A stretch of 16,070 bases of DNA from DATLFA01 sp039934635 (GCA_039934635.1 JBDTLT010000117.1:1-16070); one strand, 5' to 3'. Counted from the first letter of the stretch, positions 6,984 to 14,438 are shown. The notes: generated from the letters alone by a model not told the origin. A program made the numbers and translations.

Positions 6984-7513
6984 GTGAGTTGCTCCCTCAG
7001 AAGTGGCTTTGCGCGCATCATGCGCGTCTTGACGGTGCCAACCGGGATGTTCAACAGCCGTGCGGCTTCACGCGTGGTCAACCCGTCGATCAATGTGGCC
7101 TGGACGACCATGCGCAGTTCGGGCGAGAGGCGGTTGATGGCCGTCGCCAGGTCGCCGTGCTCGACGTCGAGCAGGATCTGCTCTTCGAGCGACACGCTCA
7201 GCGTCGCGGGCGCGTACGCCACGGGCTGTGGTGTCTGTTTGCGCAAGCGATCGATCAGGCGGTGGATGGCAATCGTCCAGATCCACGCGGCGACGTCTCC
7301 GGTTCCGCGGTAGGTCGACGCTTTGCGCCAGACGCGGACGAACGCATCCTGGACAACTTCTTCGATGAGGCCTTCGTCGCCACACCGCTGGCGCAGCCGT
7401 AGGTGCACCCACGGCGCGTGCCGCGCGTGCAGGGCTTGCAGCGCGCCACGGTCCCCCTCCCGGACAGCCGCCACGAGCGCATCGTCGCTACGAGGGTCGA
7501 CCGGTGGAGCCAT
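6980..7513 (-). CDS. ECF-family RNA polymerase sigma factor
   Basis: The 177-residue protein has sigma-70 region 2 at about residues 22-92 (RHAPWVHLRLRQR, EEVVQDAFVRVWRKA, the AWIWTIAIHRLIDRLRK promoter-melting and -10 recognition helices). Region 4 is at about 122-172, with the helix-turn-helix TTREAARLLNIPVGTVKTRM that reads the -35 element. Regions 1 and 3 are absent, as expected for ECF sigma factors. I chose ATG at 7513; a GTG at 7516 is directly in front and either could be used. The -10-like CGTC lies only 11 nt before the ATG, so the transcript may be nearly leaderless. The gene heads a five-gene overlapping chain with its anti-sigma partner and ABC genes, and shares its promoter pattern with sodC. 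Confidence 0.93.
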   Translation of the reverse strand: MAPPVDPRSDDALVAAVREGDRGALQALHARHAPWVHLRLRQRCGDEGLIEEVVQDAFVRVWRKASTYRGTGDVAAWIWTIAIHRLIDRLRKQTPQPVAYAPATLSVSLEEQILLDVEHGDLATAINRLSPELRMVVQATLIDGLTTREAARLLNIPVGTVKTRMMRAKPLLREQLT

Positions 7514-7521
7514 CACCCATC

Positions 7522-7550
7522 CTGACGAGGCCGCCGCCGCCAGCGGTTCA
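7522..7550 (-). promoter_or_regulatory. Predicted ECF-type promoter of the sigma/anti-sigma/ABC operon
   Basis: On the minus strand TGAACC (7550-7545), a 17-nt spacer and CGTCAG (7527-7522) form a typical ECF -35/-10 pair of the GAAC/CGTC class. It lies in the 56-nt gap between the oxidoreductase beta gene and the sigma gene. The bases preceding the -10 (CCT) and both hexamers are identical in sequence and spacing to the site before sodC. This suggests that the sigma factor transcribes its own gene. Confidence 0.6.
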
Positions 7551-7569
7551 GGTCATTTTGTAGGGCAGG

Positions 7570-8370
7570 CTATTTGGCGGCGGTGTCCTTGACGACGCCG
7601 ATGGTGTGGGTGGCGGCGAGTGTGTCGTCGAGATAGTCGGGTGCCTCTTGGGTCTCGATGAACCAGCCGGTCGGGCACATCGTGAGGATCTCGAGGAAAG
7701 AGAACCCCTCGCCCCGCAGCTGCGTCTCGAACGCCCGCGTGATCATGCGGCGGGTCTTGGCGACATTGCCGGCCGTGTTGACCGCGCCCCGCGCCACGTA
7801 GCACGCACCCTCGAGCTCGGCGATGAGGTTGCTCAACCTGATCGGATAGCCGTGGTCTTTGGCGTTGCGTCCTTCGAGTGAGTTCTTGGTGCGTTGCCCC
7901 ATGACCGTTGCCGCGGTGATATGACCACCGGTCTCGCCGAAAACGCCGTTGTTGAGCATCACGCAGGTGATGTTCTCGCCGCGGGCGGCGGCATGGATGA
8001 CCTCTTGGAGGCCTTCGTTGACCATGTCGCCGTCACCCTGAATGGTGAACACGAGCGTGTTGGGCTTGGCCCGTTTGACGCCGGTGGCCAATGACGGTGC
8101 GCGACCGTGCAGCGCCTGCAACACCTCACAGTCGAGATTGTTCGAGAAGGCCGTGTAGCAGCCGATACCGAACACGCCGATGGCGCGATCGATCACGGCG
8201 AGCTCTTCGACGATCTCGAGGAGCGAGCGCATGGCGATCGGTTCGCCGCAACCGGGGCACAGGTTGTGCGCGCCTACATCGATCAGCGACGGCGTGAAAT
8301 CGTCGACGAGCCGGGCATGCTCGGGCGCGGTGTCGGTAGGGATCACCGTCAAGCCCTCGATCTTCCTCAT
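7570..8370 (-). CDS. 2-oxoacid:ferredoxin oxidoreductase, beta (TPP-binding) subunit, VOR-like
   Basis: The 266-residue beta subunit binds thiamine diphosphate and one 4Fe-4S cluster. CPGCG at 38-42 and further cysteines (C71, C81, C206) are candidate cluster ligands. GDGD at 112-115 begins the TPP-Mg motif, which ends near LNNGVFGETGG (139-149). The stretch IGCYTAFSNNLDCEVLQALHGRAPSLATGVKR at about 69-100 is the type seen in 2-oxoisovalerate (VOR) and related enzymes. The usual YGMTGGQ is FGETGGH here, so the substrate may differ. The ATG at 8370 overlaps the alpha stop by 4 nt. It is the last gene of a gamma-delta-alpha-beta operon; the complex converts a 2-oxoacid, CoA and oxidised ferredoxin to acyl-CoA, CO2 and reduced ferredoxin. 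Confidence 0.88.
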   Translation of the reverse strand: MRKIEGLTVIPTDTAPEHARLVDDFTPSLIDVGAHNLCPGCGEPIAMRSLLEIVEELAVIDRAIGVFGIGCYTAFSNNLDCEVLQALHGRAPSLATGVKRAKPNTLVFTIQGDGDMVNEGLQEVIHAAARGENITCVMLNNGVFGETGGHITAATVMGQRTKNSLEGRNAKDHGYPIRLSNLIAELEGACYVARGAVNTAGNVAKTRRMITRAFETQLRGEGFSFLEILTMCPTGWFIETQEAPDYLDDTLAATHTIGVVKDTAAK

Positions 8371-9446
8371 GACGATGCCTCCATGACTGCGGTGATCTTG
8401 CGCCGAAGAACGTCGACGTTGTAATCGGGAGCGATGCCGAAGCCCGACGAATCGAGGCTGAGGCCACCGATGAAATCGACCGGCGCCCGACCGAGCACGG
8501 CGAGGCGCACGTCGTCGACCATCTGGCCCATGTTGTTTTCGTAGACCGCGACGCGCCGCGCGCCGGCCGTCGCCCGCACGATCGCTTCACTCGGGAAAGG
8601 GAACAACGTGATCGGCCGGGCGTAGCCGACTCGCAATCCGTCGGCGCGCATCTGCGCCACGGTGTAGCGGATGTACTTGCCGGCGGTACCGAAAGCGACG
8701 ACCACCACGTCGGCGTCGTCGCAGTAGCCGATATCGATCATCGGCTCGACACCGGCCACCATGGCTGCGGTCTTGGCCGCGCAACGCAGGTAGTAGTCGG
8801 ACAAGTCGTAGCCGACGTCGTCGCGTTGCTTGAAGTCACCGAGCGGTGAAATCAGCTTGGCCCGACCAGTGCCACTCGACGAGCCGTCGAGCGCCCAATC
8901 CTTGACCGGTACCGGCCCGAAATCGATCGGCTGCACATCGACCGACTGATACGTATGCGCCAAGTAGTAATCACCGAAGACCATCACCGGGTTGCGCCAT
9001 GTGTCCGCAAGATGGAATGCAAGCTGTGTGAGCTCGACCGCCTCGGGCACGTCCATCGGCGCCAACACCAAATGGCGGTAGTCACCGTGGCCACCACCGC
9101 GCGTCGCCTGGTAGTAGTCACCCTGCGCGCGGGCCATGTTCAACACCACCAGCGGCAAATGCGCCAGTGTGATCTCGGCCAACGACTCTTGCATCAACGA
9201 CAAACCCTGCCCGGTCGAGCCGGTCGCGGCGCGGGTGCCGGTTGCCGCCGCGCCCCACGCCATGCCCACCGCTTCGAGTTCGCTCTCGGCGTTCATACAC
9301 ACACCGTCGACAGGAGGGAGCAGCTTGGCCATGTGCTCGAGCACTTCGGTGAACGGCGTCATGGGATAACCGGCGAAGAAACGACACCCCGCCGCGACCA
9401 TCGCGTGCGCAACCGCGTCGGACCCCTCTAAGAGTTGTGCGGTCAT
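8367..9446 (-). CDS. 2-oxoacid:ferredoxin oxidoreductase, alpha subunit, VOR-like
   Basis: This 359-residue alpha subunit carries the pyrimidine-binding domain of the TPP enzyme: GYPMTPFTEV at 26-35, the conserved acidic N-A-E-S-E (52-56), then the STGQGLSLMQESLAEITLAHLP substrate and cofactor region (77-98). The stretch GDYYQATRGGGHGDYRHLVLAP (109-130) strongly resembles VorB-type 2-oxoisovalerate oxidoreductases rather than pyruvate or 2-oxoglutarate enzymes. The C-terminal part (about 240-350) is the second, transketolase-C-like domain (VVVVAFGTAGKYI, YENNMGQM). The length fits alpha subunits of the four-subunit class, which have gamma as a separate polypeptide. ATGA overlaps join it to the ferredoxin gene upstream and the beta gene downstream. 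The exact 2-oxoacid is not determinable; branched-chain or aryl 2-oxoacids are the best guess. Confidence 0.88.
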   Translation of the reverse strand: MTAQLLEGSDAVAHAMVAAGCRFFAGYPMTPFTEVLEHMAKLLPPVDGVCMNAESELEAVGMAWGAAATGTRAATGSTGQGLSLMQESLAEITLAHLPLVVLNMARAQGDYYQATRGGGHGDYRHLVLAPMDVPEAVELTQLAFHLADTWRNPVMVFGDYYLAHTYQSVDVQPIDFGPVPVKDWALDGSSSGTGRAKLISPLGDFKQRDDVGYDLSDYYLRCAAKTAAMVAGVEPMIDIGYCDDADVVVVAFGTAGKYIRYTVAQMRADGLRVGYARPITLFPFPSEAIVRATAGARRVAVYENNMGQMVDDVRLAVLGRAPVDFIGGLSLDSSGFGIAPDYNVDVLRRKITAVMEASS

Positions 9447-9694
9447 TCGGCGACCTCGATCTCGATCGGCTTGTCGTACTTGTAGACCTGGAACACGAAA
9501 TCAGGACAGATCTGCGAGCACGCTTTGCATCCCGTGCATCCGGGCAACAACAACGGATAGCGATAGCCCCGCGTGTTGACCTCGTGCGTCGTCATCACCA
9601 ACACGTCAGGAGGGCAGGCATCGATGCAGAGGTCGCAACCCTTGCACGCTTCGACGTCGATCACGACGCTGCCCCGCGTCAATACGCTGCGCAT
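9443..9694 (-). CDS. 2-oxoacid:ferredoxin oxidoreductase, delta subunit (two 4Fe-4S ferredoxin)
   Basis: This 83-residue ferredoxin-like subunit has two complete C-x2-C-x2-C-x3-C-P clusters, at C17/C20/C23/C27 and C53/C56/C59/C63. It carries electrons from the beta-subunit cluster to external ferredoxin. I chose the ATG at 9694, which shares one base with the gamma-subunit stop (TGATG). The frame is open further upstream, but that part lies over the gamma gene and contains no ferredoxin features. The alpha gene follows with a 4-nt overlap. Confidence 0.92.
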   Translation of the reverse strand: MRSVLTRGSVVIDVEACKGCDLCIDACPPDVLVMTTHEVNTRGYRYPLLLPGCTGCKACSQICPDFVFQVYKYDKPIEIEVAE

Positions 9695-10272
9695 CACGCC
9701 CCCACCCGTGCAGACCAGGCCGGCGCGACCTCGGCGTCGATTGCATCGAACCCGGCTCGAAGCGCTTGGTGATTGATGGCGACGTGCTTGACGCGATACG
9801 ACGGCAGCGATGCCTCGACCGCACCGAGCAACGAATCGAGCGACACCAAGCCGGTTGCCTTGGAGATGGCGCCGGCCATGACCATCGACGCGCCCATGAT
9901 GTTGCCGACATCGACCGCGATGTCGGTCACCGGCAACTCGATCACCTGATAACTCGCATCGAGCTCGCCCCGAAAGATCGTCGAATTCACGAACACGACG
10001 CTGCCCGGGCGCAGCTGTTGTTGTACGAATGACCAGTACTCGTGGTGCATGACCATCGCCGCCCATACTCGCGGCACTGTCGGCGGGGACTCGATCGGCC
10101 CGTCGGCGACCACCAGCGTGGCGTCGGTGTTGCCACCGCGCATCATGCCGCCGTAGCTGCCGAACATCATCACCTGACGACCCTCGGCGATCGCGCCCCG
10201 CGACATCACCTGCGCCGCGAACTGCACACCCTGCCCGCCGATGCCGGTCATCGCCAGCTCACGCTCCGCCAT
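9694..10272 (-). CDS. 2-oxoacid:ferredoxin oxidoreductase, gamma subunit
   Basis: The 192-residue protein belongs to the POR/KOR/VOR gamma family. The N-terminal GIGGQGV (11-17) is the family signature, followed by the GSYGGMMRGGNTDATLVVAD region (38-57), which is expected to contribute to the CoA-binding side of the complex. It starts at ATG 10272 with a good ribosome site (GGGAGG, 4-5 nt spacer). It is the first gene of the four-gene gamma-delta-alpha-beta operon, the order seen in PorGDAB-type clusters. The 116-nt region before it holds a strong hairpin. Confidence 0.9.
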   Translation of the reverse strand: MAERELAMTGIGGQGVQFAAQVMSRGAIAEGRQVMMFGSYGGMMRGGNTDATLVVADGPIESPPTVPRVWAAMVMHHEYWSFVQQQLRPGSVVFVNSTIFRGELDASYQVIELPVTDIAVDVGNIMGASMVMAGAISKATGLVSLDSLLGAVEASLPSYRVKHVAINHQALRAGFDAIDAEVAPAWSARVGA

Positions 10273-10329
10273 GCACCCTCCCTCGCATCCCTCCAGTCTG
10301 CCGCACCGCGACCGTCAGAACCCGTTCCG

Positions 10330-10366
10330 GCTGTCGAATGTCGCGCTATGTGCGACGTTCGACAGC
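10330..10366. other. 15-bp inverted repeat (hairpin) before the oxidoreductase operon
   Basis: The arms CTGTCGAATGTCGC (10331-10344) and GCGACGTTCGACAG (10352-10365) are separated by 7 nt. They are complementary except for one position that forms a G-U pair when transcribed from the plus strand, and one outer G-C pair extends the stem to 15 bp. It lies between the stop of the small membrane gene (10389) and the gamma-subunit start (10272). No T-run follows on either strand, so it is either an atypical terminator or an operator. Confidence 0.7.
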
Positions 10367-10388
10367 GAGTTCGAGGGTGAGCAAGGGA

Positions 10389-10598
10389 TCAGGCGCGGGT
10401 TTCGGTGCGCGTTCTGCTCGAATCAGGCAGCGATTGTTCTCTGCGCTGCCACCACCGGCCGGTGACGACCATTGCAGCGAGCCACACGGTGCCGAGGCCG
10501 ATCAGCACCAAGCCGATCGCGCCGGTGACCGCGGAGCCGCCGAAGGCCCAGCGCAACAGCATGCCGGCGACGATCGACAACACGGGAAGAGCGATCAT
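10389..10598 (-). CDS. Small two-helix membrane protein, unknown function
   Basis: This 69-residue protein has two predicted membrane helices, about residues 2-19 and 24-46, then a polar, Arg-rich tail (47-69). The start ATG at 10598 has an excellent ribosome site, AAAGGAGG with a 6-nt spacer, which is the best reason to believe the gene is real. An overlapping ATG at 10602 in another frame is too close to that site. It lies 50 nt after the molybdenum-hydroxylase large subunit and 116 nt before the oxidoreductase gamma gene, all on the same strand. I do not recognise a family. Confidence 0.65.
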   Translation of the reverse strand: MIALPVLSIVAGMLLRWAFGGSAVTGAIGLVLIGLGTVWLAAMVVTGRWWQRREQSLPDSSRTRTETRA

Positions 10599-10648
10599 GC
10601 ATCGCCTCCTTTGTGATCCGCAACGGGAGTACCCGCCGAGGCCGAACG

Positions 10649-12970
10649 CTACACCTGCAGAGCCCGCAGATCGTGCACATCGCAGGGGCGGACCGGCCCC
10701 GTTATGCCCGGAGAGCCCACTTGCGCGAGCGCATCAGAGATCGCGTTGCGCACCGCGGGAACCGCGCCGATCGCGCCGCCTTCGCCGACGCCTTTGTAGC
10801 CGCCAGGCCCGCTCGCGGGGGTTTCCATGTGGCCGATCTCCAACACCGGAATGTCGGTGGTGGTCGGGATGAGATAGTCGAGGAACGTCGTCGTGAGCGG
10901 ATTGCCGGCGTCGTCGTACACGAATCCCTCGTGGATCACCGCCCCGATCCCCTGCACGACGCCGCCCGAAATCTGACCCTCGACGACCATCGGGTTGATC
11001 ATCACGCCACAGTCTTCGCTGACGATGTAGCGCAGCAATTTCACTTCGCTGGTCGGTGTGATCTCGACTGTGCAGATGTGGCAGGCGTTGGCCCACGTGA
11101 TGCTCGGCGTCGAATAGCGCGTGATTGCCTCGAGACCACCTTCGGTCTGCGGAGGCAGCTTGGCCGTCGACACATAGGCGAGCTTCGCTACCTCGGCGAA
11201 CGACACGCCGCGCGAAGGTGTGCCCCGCACGGAAATGCGACTCTGCGCGACCTCCAGATCGTTGGGTGCAGCTTCGAGCATGTGGGCCGCGATGGCCACC
11301 ACCTTGTCGCGCACCTTGCTGGCGGATTGATGCACCGCGGCGCCCCCGATCACGCCCGAACGGCTGCCACCGGTGCCGCCACCGATCGGTGAGATGTCGG
11401 TATCCCCTTCGATGACCGTCACATCGGCGAAATCGACGCCCAGTTCGTCGGCCGCGATCTGCGCCATCGTCGTCGCGATGCTCTGGCCGTGACCGCCGGT
11501 ACCGAGCGCAACCGTAACGTGGCCGTTGAGTGAGATCTTGACGTGCGCGGCTTCGGTGCCGATCAATGTGCCGACGCCCAACGCGGTCGGCTCGATGAAC
11601 AGCGACACGCCGACACCGAGCAGCCGGCCCGAGGCCAAGGCTTCGGCTTGTTGTCGCCGGAAGTCGTCGTAATCGAGCATGGCCAACGCTTGATCGAAGC
11701 AGCTCTCGGGATCGACCCCCACATACGTCGCGCCACCCGCGTTCTTGAAGGGCAGGTCTTCGACGTGGATCATGTTGCGTCGCCGCAGTTCGATCGGGTC
11801 GATGCCCAAGCGGCGGGCCGCGAGGTCCATCATCTGTTCACGAGCGACGGTCTCGAGATTCCATGGCCCGCGATAGGCATTGCGGCCGCACGTGTTGGTG
11901 AACACGGCCGCACTCGACCAACCGATGCGCTGCATGCGGTATGGGCCTGAGAACATCATGGCGATCATGCCGCCGATATTGCCGCTTGCCGGATACGCGC
12001 CCGCGTCTTCGAGGTGATCGAAGCGAACGCCGAGAATGTTGGCGTCGTCGTCGAACGCCATCGTCACCGTGATGCGGTCAAGTCGCGCGTGCCCGCCGGA
12101 CACCAGATTCTCGCGGCGATCCTCGACCCACTTCAGCGTGCGACCCATCAAGTAGGCGCCGAGCGCGGTGGCGATCTCCTCGGTGCGCATCGCGCCCTTT
12201 TGGCCGAACCCTCCGCCGACGTCGCGTTGCGTCACGTGGATGGAGTGCTCGCCCAGGCCGAGCACCCGGCACAGCGTGGCCCGTACCTCGTGCACCCGTT
12301 GGCAGCTACTCCACACATGCAACTCGCGGTCGTATTCCTTCCAGCGCACGATGATTCCGTGGGGCTCCATCGGCACTTGCGACTGGCGATCTTGGCGGAT
12401 GGTTTCGGTGAAGACGTGAGGCGCCGCAGCGAATATCGCCTCGAGCTCGGGGTGCTGGACGCCGCCGCTCGACATCACGTTGGTGCCCCGCTCGGGATGC
12501 ACCAAGTTGACCTTGTCCGCAGCTGCGTGCTCGAAGTGGACGACCGGTGTCAGCACCTCGTAGTCGACCTCGATGAGTTCGCAGGCATCCTCGGCGAGAT
12601 ACCGGCTATCGGCCACGACCATCGCGATTGCTTCGCCGGCGAAGCGAACATCACCGTCGGCCAGCGGGCGCAGCGTCGCGATCGGCATCTCCATGAACAT
12701 CGTGGCGGCGAGCGTGCCCTTGACCGCCGGCGCGAAATCGGCCGCCGTGAACACCGCGTGCACACCCTTTGCCGTACGCGCCGCGCTCACGTCGAGACGC
12801 GTGATGCGGGCACGCGCAACATCGCTGCGCACGAACGACACGTGCAACATGTTGGGCAACTTGACGTCGTCGAGATACGTGCCATTGCCGCTGACGAGGC
12901 GGGGGTCTTCTTTGCGGTGAACCGATTGCCCGACGAATCGCGGCACACCCGATGTAGCGATCGAGTTCAT
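10649..12970 (-). CDS. Xanthine/CO dehydrogenase-family molybdopterin-binding (large) subunit
   Basis: The 773-residue subunit binds the molybdenum cofactor and catalyses hydroxylation of a carbon centre using water. It opens with the family start FVGQSVHRKEDPRLVSGNGTYLDD (12-35). Cofactor contacts include GGGFGQKG (252-259) and a later GGTGGSRSG segment, and the catalytic Glu is about residue 730 in GVGEGG. The active-site loop reads AYRGPW (365-370). True form I CO dehydrogenase has AYxCSFR with a Cys that binds copper, so this enzyme should not oxidise CO. The start ATG at 12970 overlaps the 2Fe-2S subunit stop by 4 nt, and an upstream extension of the frame lies over that gene. The order FAD, 2Fe-2S, Mo is that of coxMSL-like operons. 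The substrate is unknown. Confidence 0.9.
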   Translation of the reverse strand: MNSIATSGVPRFVGQSVHRKEDPRLVSGNGTYLDDVKLPNMLHVSFVRSDVARARITRLDVSAARTAKGVHAVFTAADFAPAVKGTLAATMFMEMPIATLRPLADGDVRFAGEAIAMVVADSRYLAEDACELIEVDYEVLTPVVHFEHAAADKVNLVHPERGTNVMSSGGVQHPELEAIFAAAPHVFTETIRQDRQSQVPMEPHGIIVRWKEYDRELHVWSSCQRVHEVRATLCRVLGLGEHSIHVTQRDVGGGFGQKGAMRTEEIATALGAYLMGRTLKWVEDRRENLVSGGHARLDRITVTMAFDDDANILGVRFDHLEDAGAYPASGNIGGMIAMMFSGPYRMQRIGWSSAAVFTNTCGRNAYRGPWNLETVAREQMMDLAARRLGIDPIELRRRNMIHVEDLPFKNAGGATYVGVDPESCFDQALAMLDYDDFRRQQAEALASGRLLGVGVSLFIEPTALGVGTLIGTEAAHVKISLNGHVTVALGTGGHGQSIATTMAQIAADELGVDFADVTVIEGDTDISPIGGGTGGSRSGVIGGAAVHQSASKVRDKVVAIAAHMLEAAPNDLEVAQSRISVRGTPSRGVSFAEVAKLAYVSTAKLPPQTEGGLEAITRYSTPSITWANACHICTVEITPTSEVKLLRYIVSEDCGVMINPMVVEGQISGGVVQGIGAVIHEGFVYDDAGNPLTTTFLDYLIPTTTDIPVLEIGHMETPASGPGGYKGVGEGGAIGAVPAVRNAISDALAQVGSPGITGPVRPCDVHDLRALQV

Positions 12971-13458
12971 GGGCGGTCTCCGGTCTCGCGGATGCGGCGT
13001 GAGGCGATCTCGACGGCTTTGAAGATGCCTTGATAGCCGGTGCAGCGACATAGGTTGCCGGACAGGCCGACGGCGACTTCGTCATGCGTGGGGTTCGGGT
13101 TGTCCCGTAACAGTGCGGTGACCGACACGATGAAGCCCGGTGTGCAGAAGCCACATTGCAAACCGTGGCCTTCCATGAACGCTTGCTGGACGATGCCGAG
13201 CTCGCCCTTTCCCCGAGTGAGCCCTTCGACAGTCGTGACGTCGCGGCCGTTGGCCTGCACCGCGAACAGCAGGCAGGATCGCACGGCCTTGTCGTCGAGC
13301 AGCACCGTGCAGCTACCGCAGGCGCCGTGCTCGCATCCGAGATGGGTACCCGTGAGGCCACAGTCGTCGCGCAGGAAATCGCCCAGCGTCTTGCGCGGTT
13401 CGATGCTCGCCGCATGCGACGAGCCGTTGACCGTGACCGAAACCGACATTTCAGCCAT
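12967..13458 (-). CDS. Xanthine/CO dehydrogenase-family 2Fe-2S (small) subunit
   Basis: This 163-residue electron-transfer subunit has a plant-type 2Fe-2S domain with C42, C47, C50 and C62. The helical second domain has C102, C105, C137 and C139 (QCGFCTPG, GNLCRCTGYQ), so both clusters should be present. It relays electrons from the molybdenum centre to FAD. The start ATG at 13458 has GGAGG 7 nt upstream and overlaps the FAD-subunit end by 8 nt; the longer open frame upstream lies over the FAD-subunit gene. Length and Cys pattern are fully standard for the family (CoxS-like). Confidence 0.93.
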   Translation of the reverse strand: MAEMSVSVTVNGSSHAASIEPRKTLGDFLRDDCGLTGTHLGCEHGACGSCTVLLDDKAVRSCLLFAVQANGRDVTTVEGLTRGKGELGIVQQAFMEGHGLQCGFCTPGFIVSVTALLRDNPNPTHDEVAVGLSGNLCRCTGYQGIFKAVEIASRRIRETGDRP

Positions 13459-14332
13459 TGGTGGCCTCCGCAGTTGCCGCGGCCACTGCCCTACCGACCA
13501 GAACTGCGCCGGCATCTCTGCGATACCTACTTGTTGCGTGCACGTCGTTGGGTGGATCGAGATCGCGCACCGCCAATTGCGCAATTTCCGTGAGTGCGCT
13601 GGGGCCGAGGTCGTCGCGACGCAGTTTGATCAACGCCTGCTCCGCCGCTTCGGCGCGGATCGGAGTCGAGCCGACGCCGAACAACGCCACCGCGGCTCGA
13701 TCGATCGCGCCCGAACCGTCGACGCCAACCGCACACGCGCAGCCGACCATCGCGAAGTCACCGTGGCGTCGAGTCGCTTCGTCGATCGAGAAGCCCATGC
13801 GCTTGCCCGCTGCCGGAAATCGGACAGCGACGAGGAGCTCGTCGGGCTCGAGACACGTAGTCCATGTGCCCACGAAGAAGTCGCGCGCCGCCACCGAACG
13901 CGCGTGGTTCTTGCCCTTGATGTCGAAGACCGCGTCGAGTGCGAGCGCGACCGCCGGATACTCCGACGCGGGATCGGCGTGGGCGAGCGAACCGCCGACC
14001 GTGCCCCGCGACCTGATCTGGAAGTGCCCGATCAACGGAGTCGCCCGTGCGAGCAGTGGCACCGCCGCCGCAACGTCGGACGCGAACTCGACCTCGTCCT
14101 GGCGCACCATGGCGCCGATCGTGAAGTCGTCCCCCTGACGCGACATCGACGACAACGACGTCACCTCGTTGAGGTCGACCAGATGGGCGAAGCGAGTGAG
14201 GCGAAGGGCCAGCAACGGCACCAGGCTCTGGCCACCGGCCAGCGGTTTGGCTTCGTCGCCGTGCTCGGCGAGCAACGCAACGGCTTCGTCGACCGTCGTC
14301 GGTGCGTGGTAATCGAAAGGTGCGGGTTTCAC
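13451..14332 (-). CDS. Xanthine/CO dehydrogenase-family FAD-binding (medium) subunit
   Basis: The 293-residue flavoprotein has the two FAD motifs of CoxM-like subunits, AGGQSLVPLL (32-41) and RGTVGGSLAHADPASEYP (109-126), followed by the C-terminal CO_deh_flav_C-like region. It has no Cys-rich insertion of the 4-hydroxybenzoyl-CoA reductase type, so it carries FAD only. It passes electrons from the 2Fe-2S subunit to an acceptor such as quinone or NAD. The start is GTG at 14332; no strong ribosome site is visible, but the conserved FDYHAPTTVDEA start follows directly. It is the first gene of the operon and divergent from the TetR regulator across 144 nt. Confidence 0.9.
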   Translation of the reverse strand: MKPAPFDYHAPTTVDEAVALLAEHGDEAKPLAGGQSLVPLLALRLTRFAHLVDLNEVTSLSSMSRQGDDFTIGAMVRQDEVEFASDVAAAVPLLARATPLIGHFQIRSRGTVGGSLAHADPASEYPAVALALDAVFDIKGKNHARSVAARDFFVGTWTTCLEPDELLVAVRFPAAGKRMGFSIDEATRRHGDFAMVGCACAVGVDGSGAIDRAAVALFGVGSTPIRAEAAEQALIKLRRDDLGPSALTEIAQLAVRDLDPPNDVHATSRYRRDAGAVLVGRAVAAATAEATNG

Positions 14333-14409
14333 TCGGGGGATACTAGGCAGCCCCGGGAAAGCGGTCTGATGGCCCCGCCACGGCGACGCCGCCGGCCGCC
14401 CGGCGCCCC

Positions 14410-14438
14410 TTGCCTGCTCGTCTTCCGCCCACTATATT
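14410..14438 (+). promoter_or_regulatory. Predicted sigma-70-like promoter of tetR-desaturase operon
   Basis: TTGCCT (14410-14415), a 17-nt spacer and TATATT (14433-14438) form a good housekeeping promoter 39 nt before the TetR ATG. On the opposite strand TATAGT (14436-14431) overlaps the same AT-rich patch and could be the -10 of the hydroxylase operon, though its -35 is poor. Confidence 0.55.

Noticed and set aside
12014..13033. 339-residue plus-strand open frame antisense to the hydroxylase large subunit
   Set aside because: No recognisable motif, Arg/His-rich composition, and complete overlap with a well-supported gene.
10649..14332. Assignment of the three hydroxylase genes as true CO dehydrogenase coxMSL
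   Set aside because: The gene order matches, but the large subunit lacks the AYxCSFR loop required for the copper-molybdenum site.
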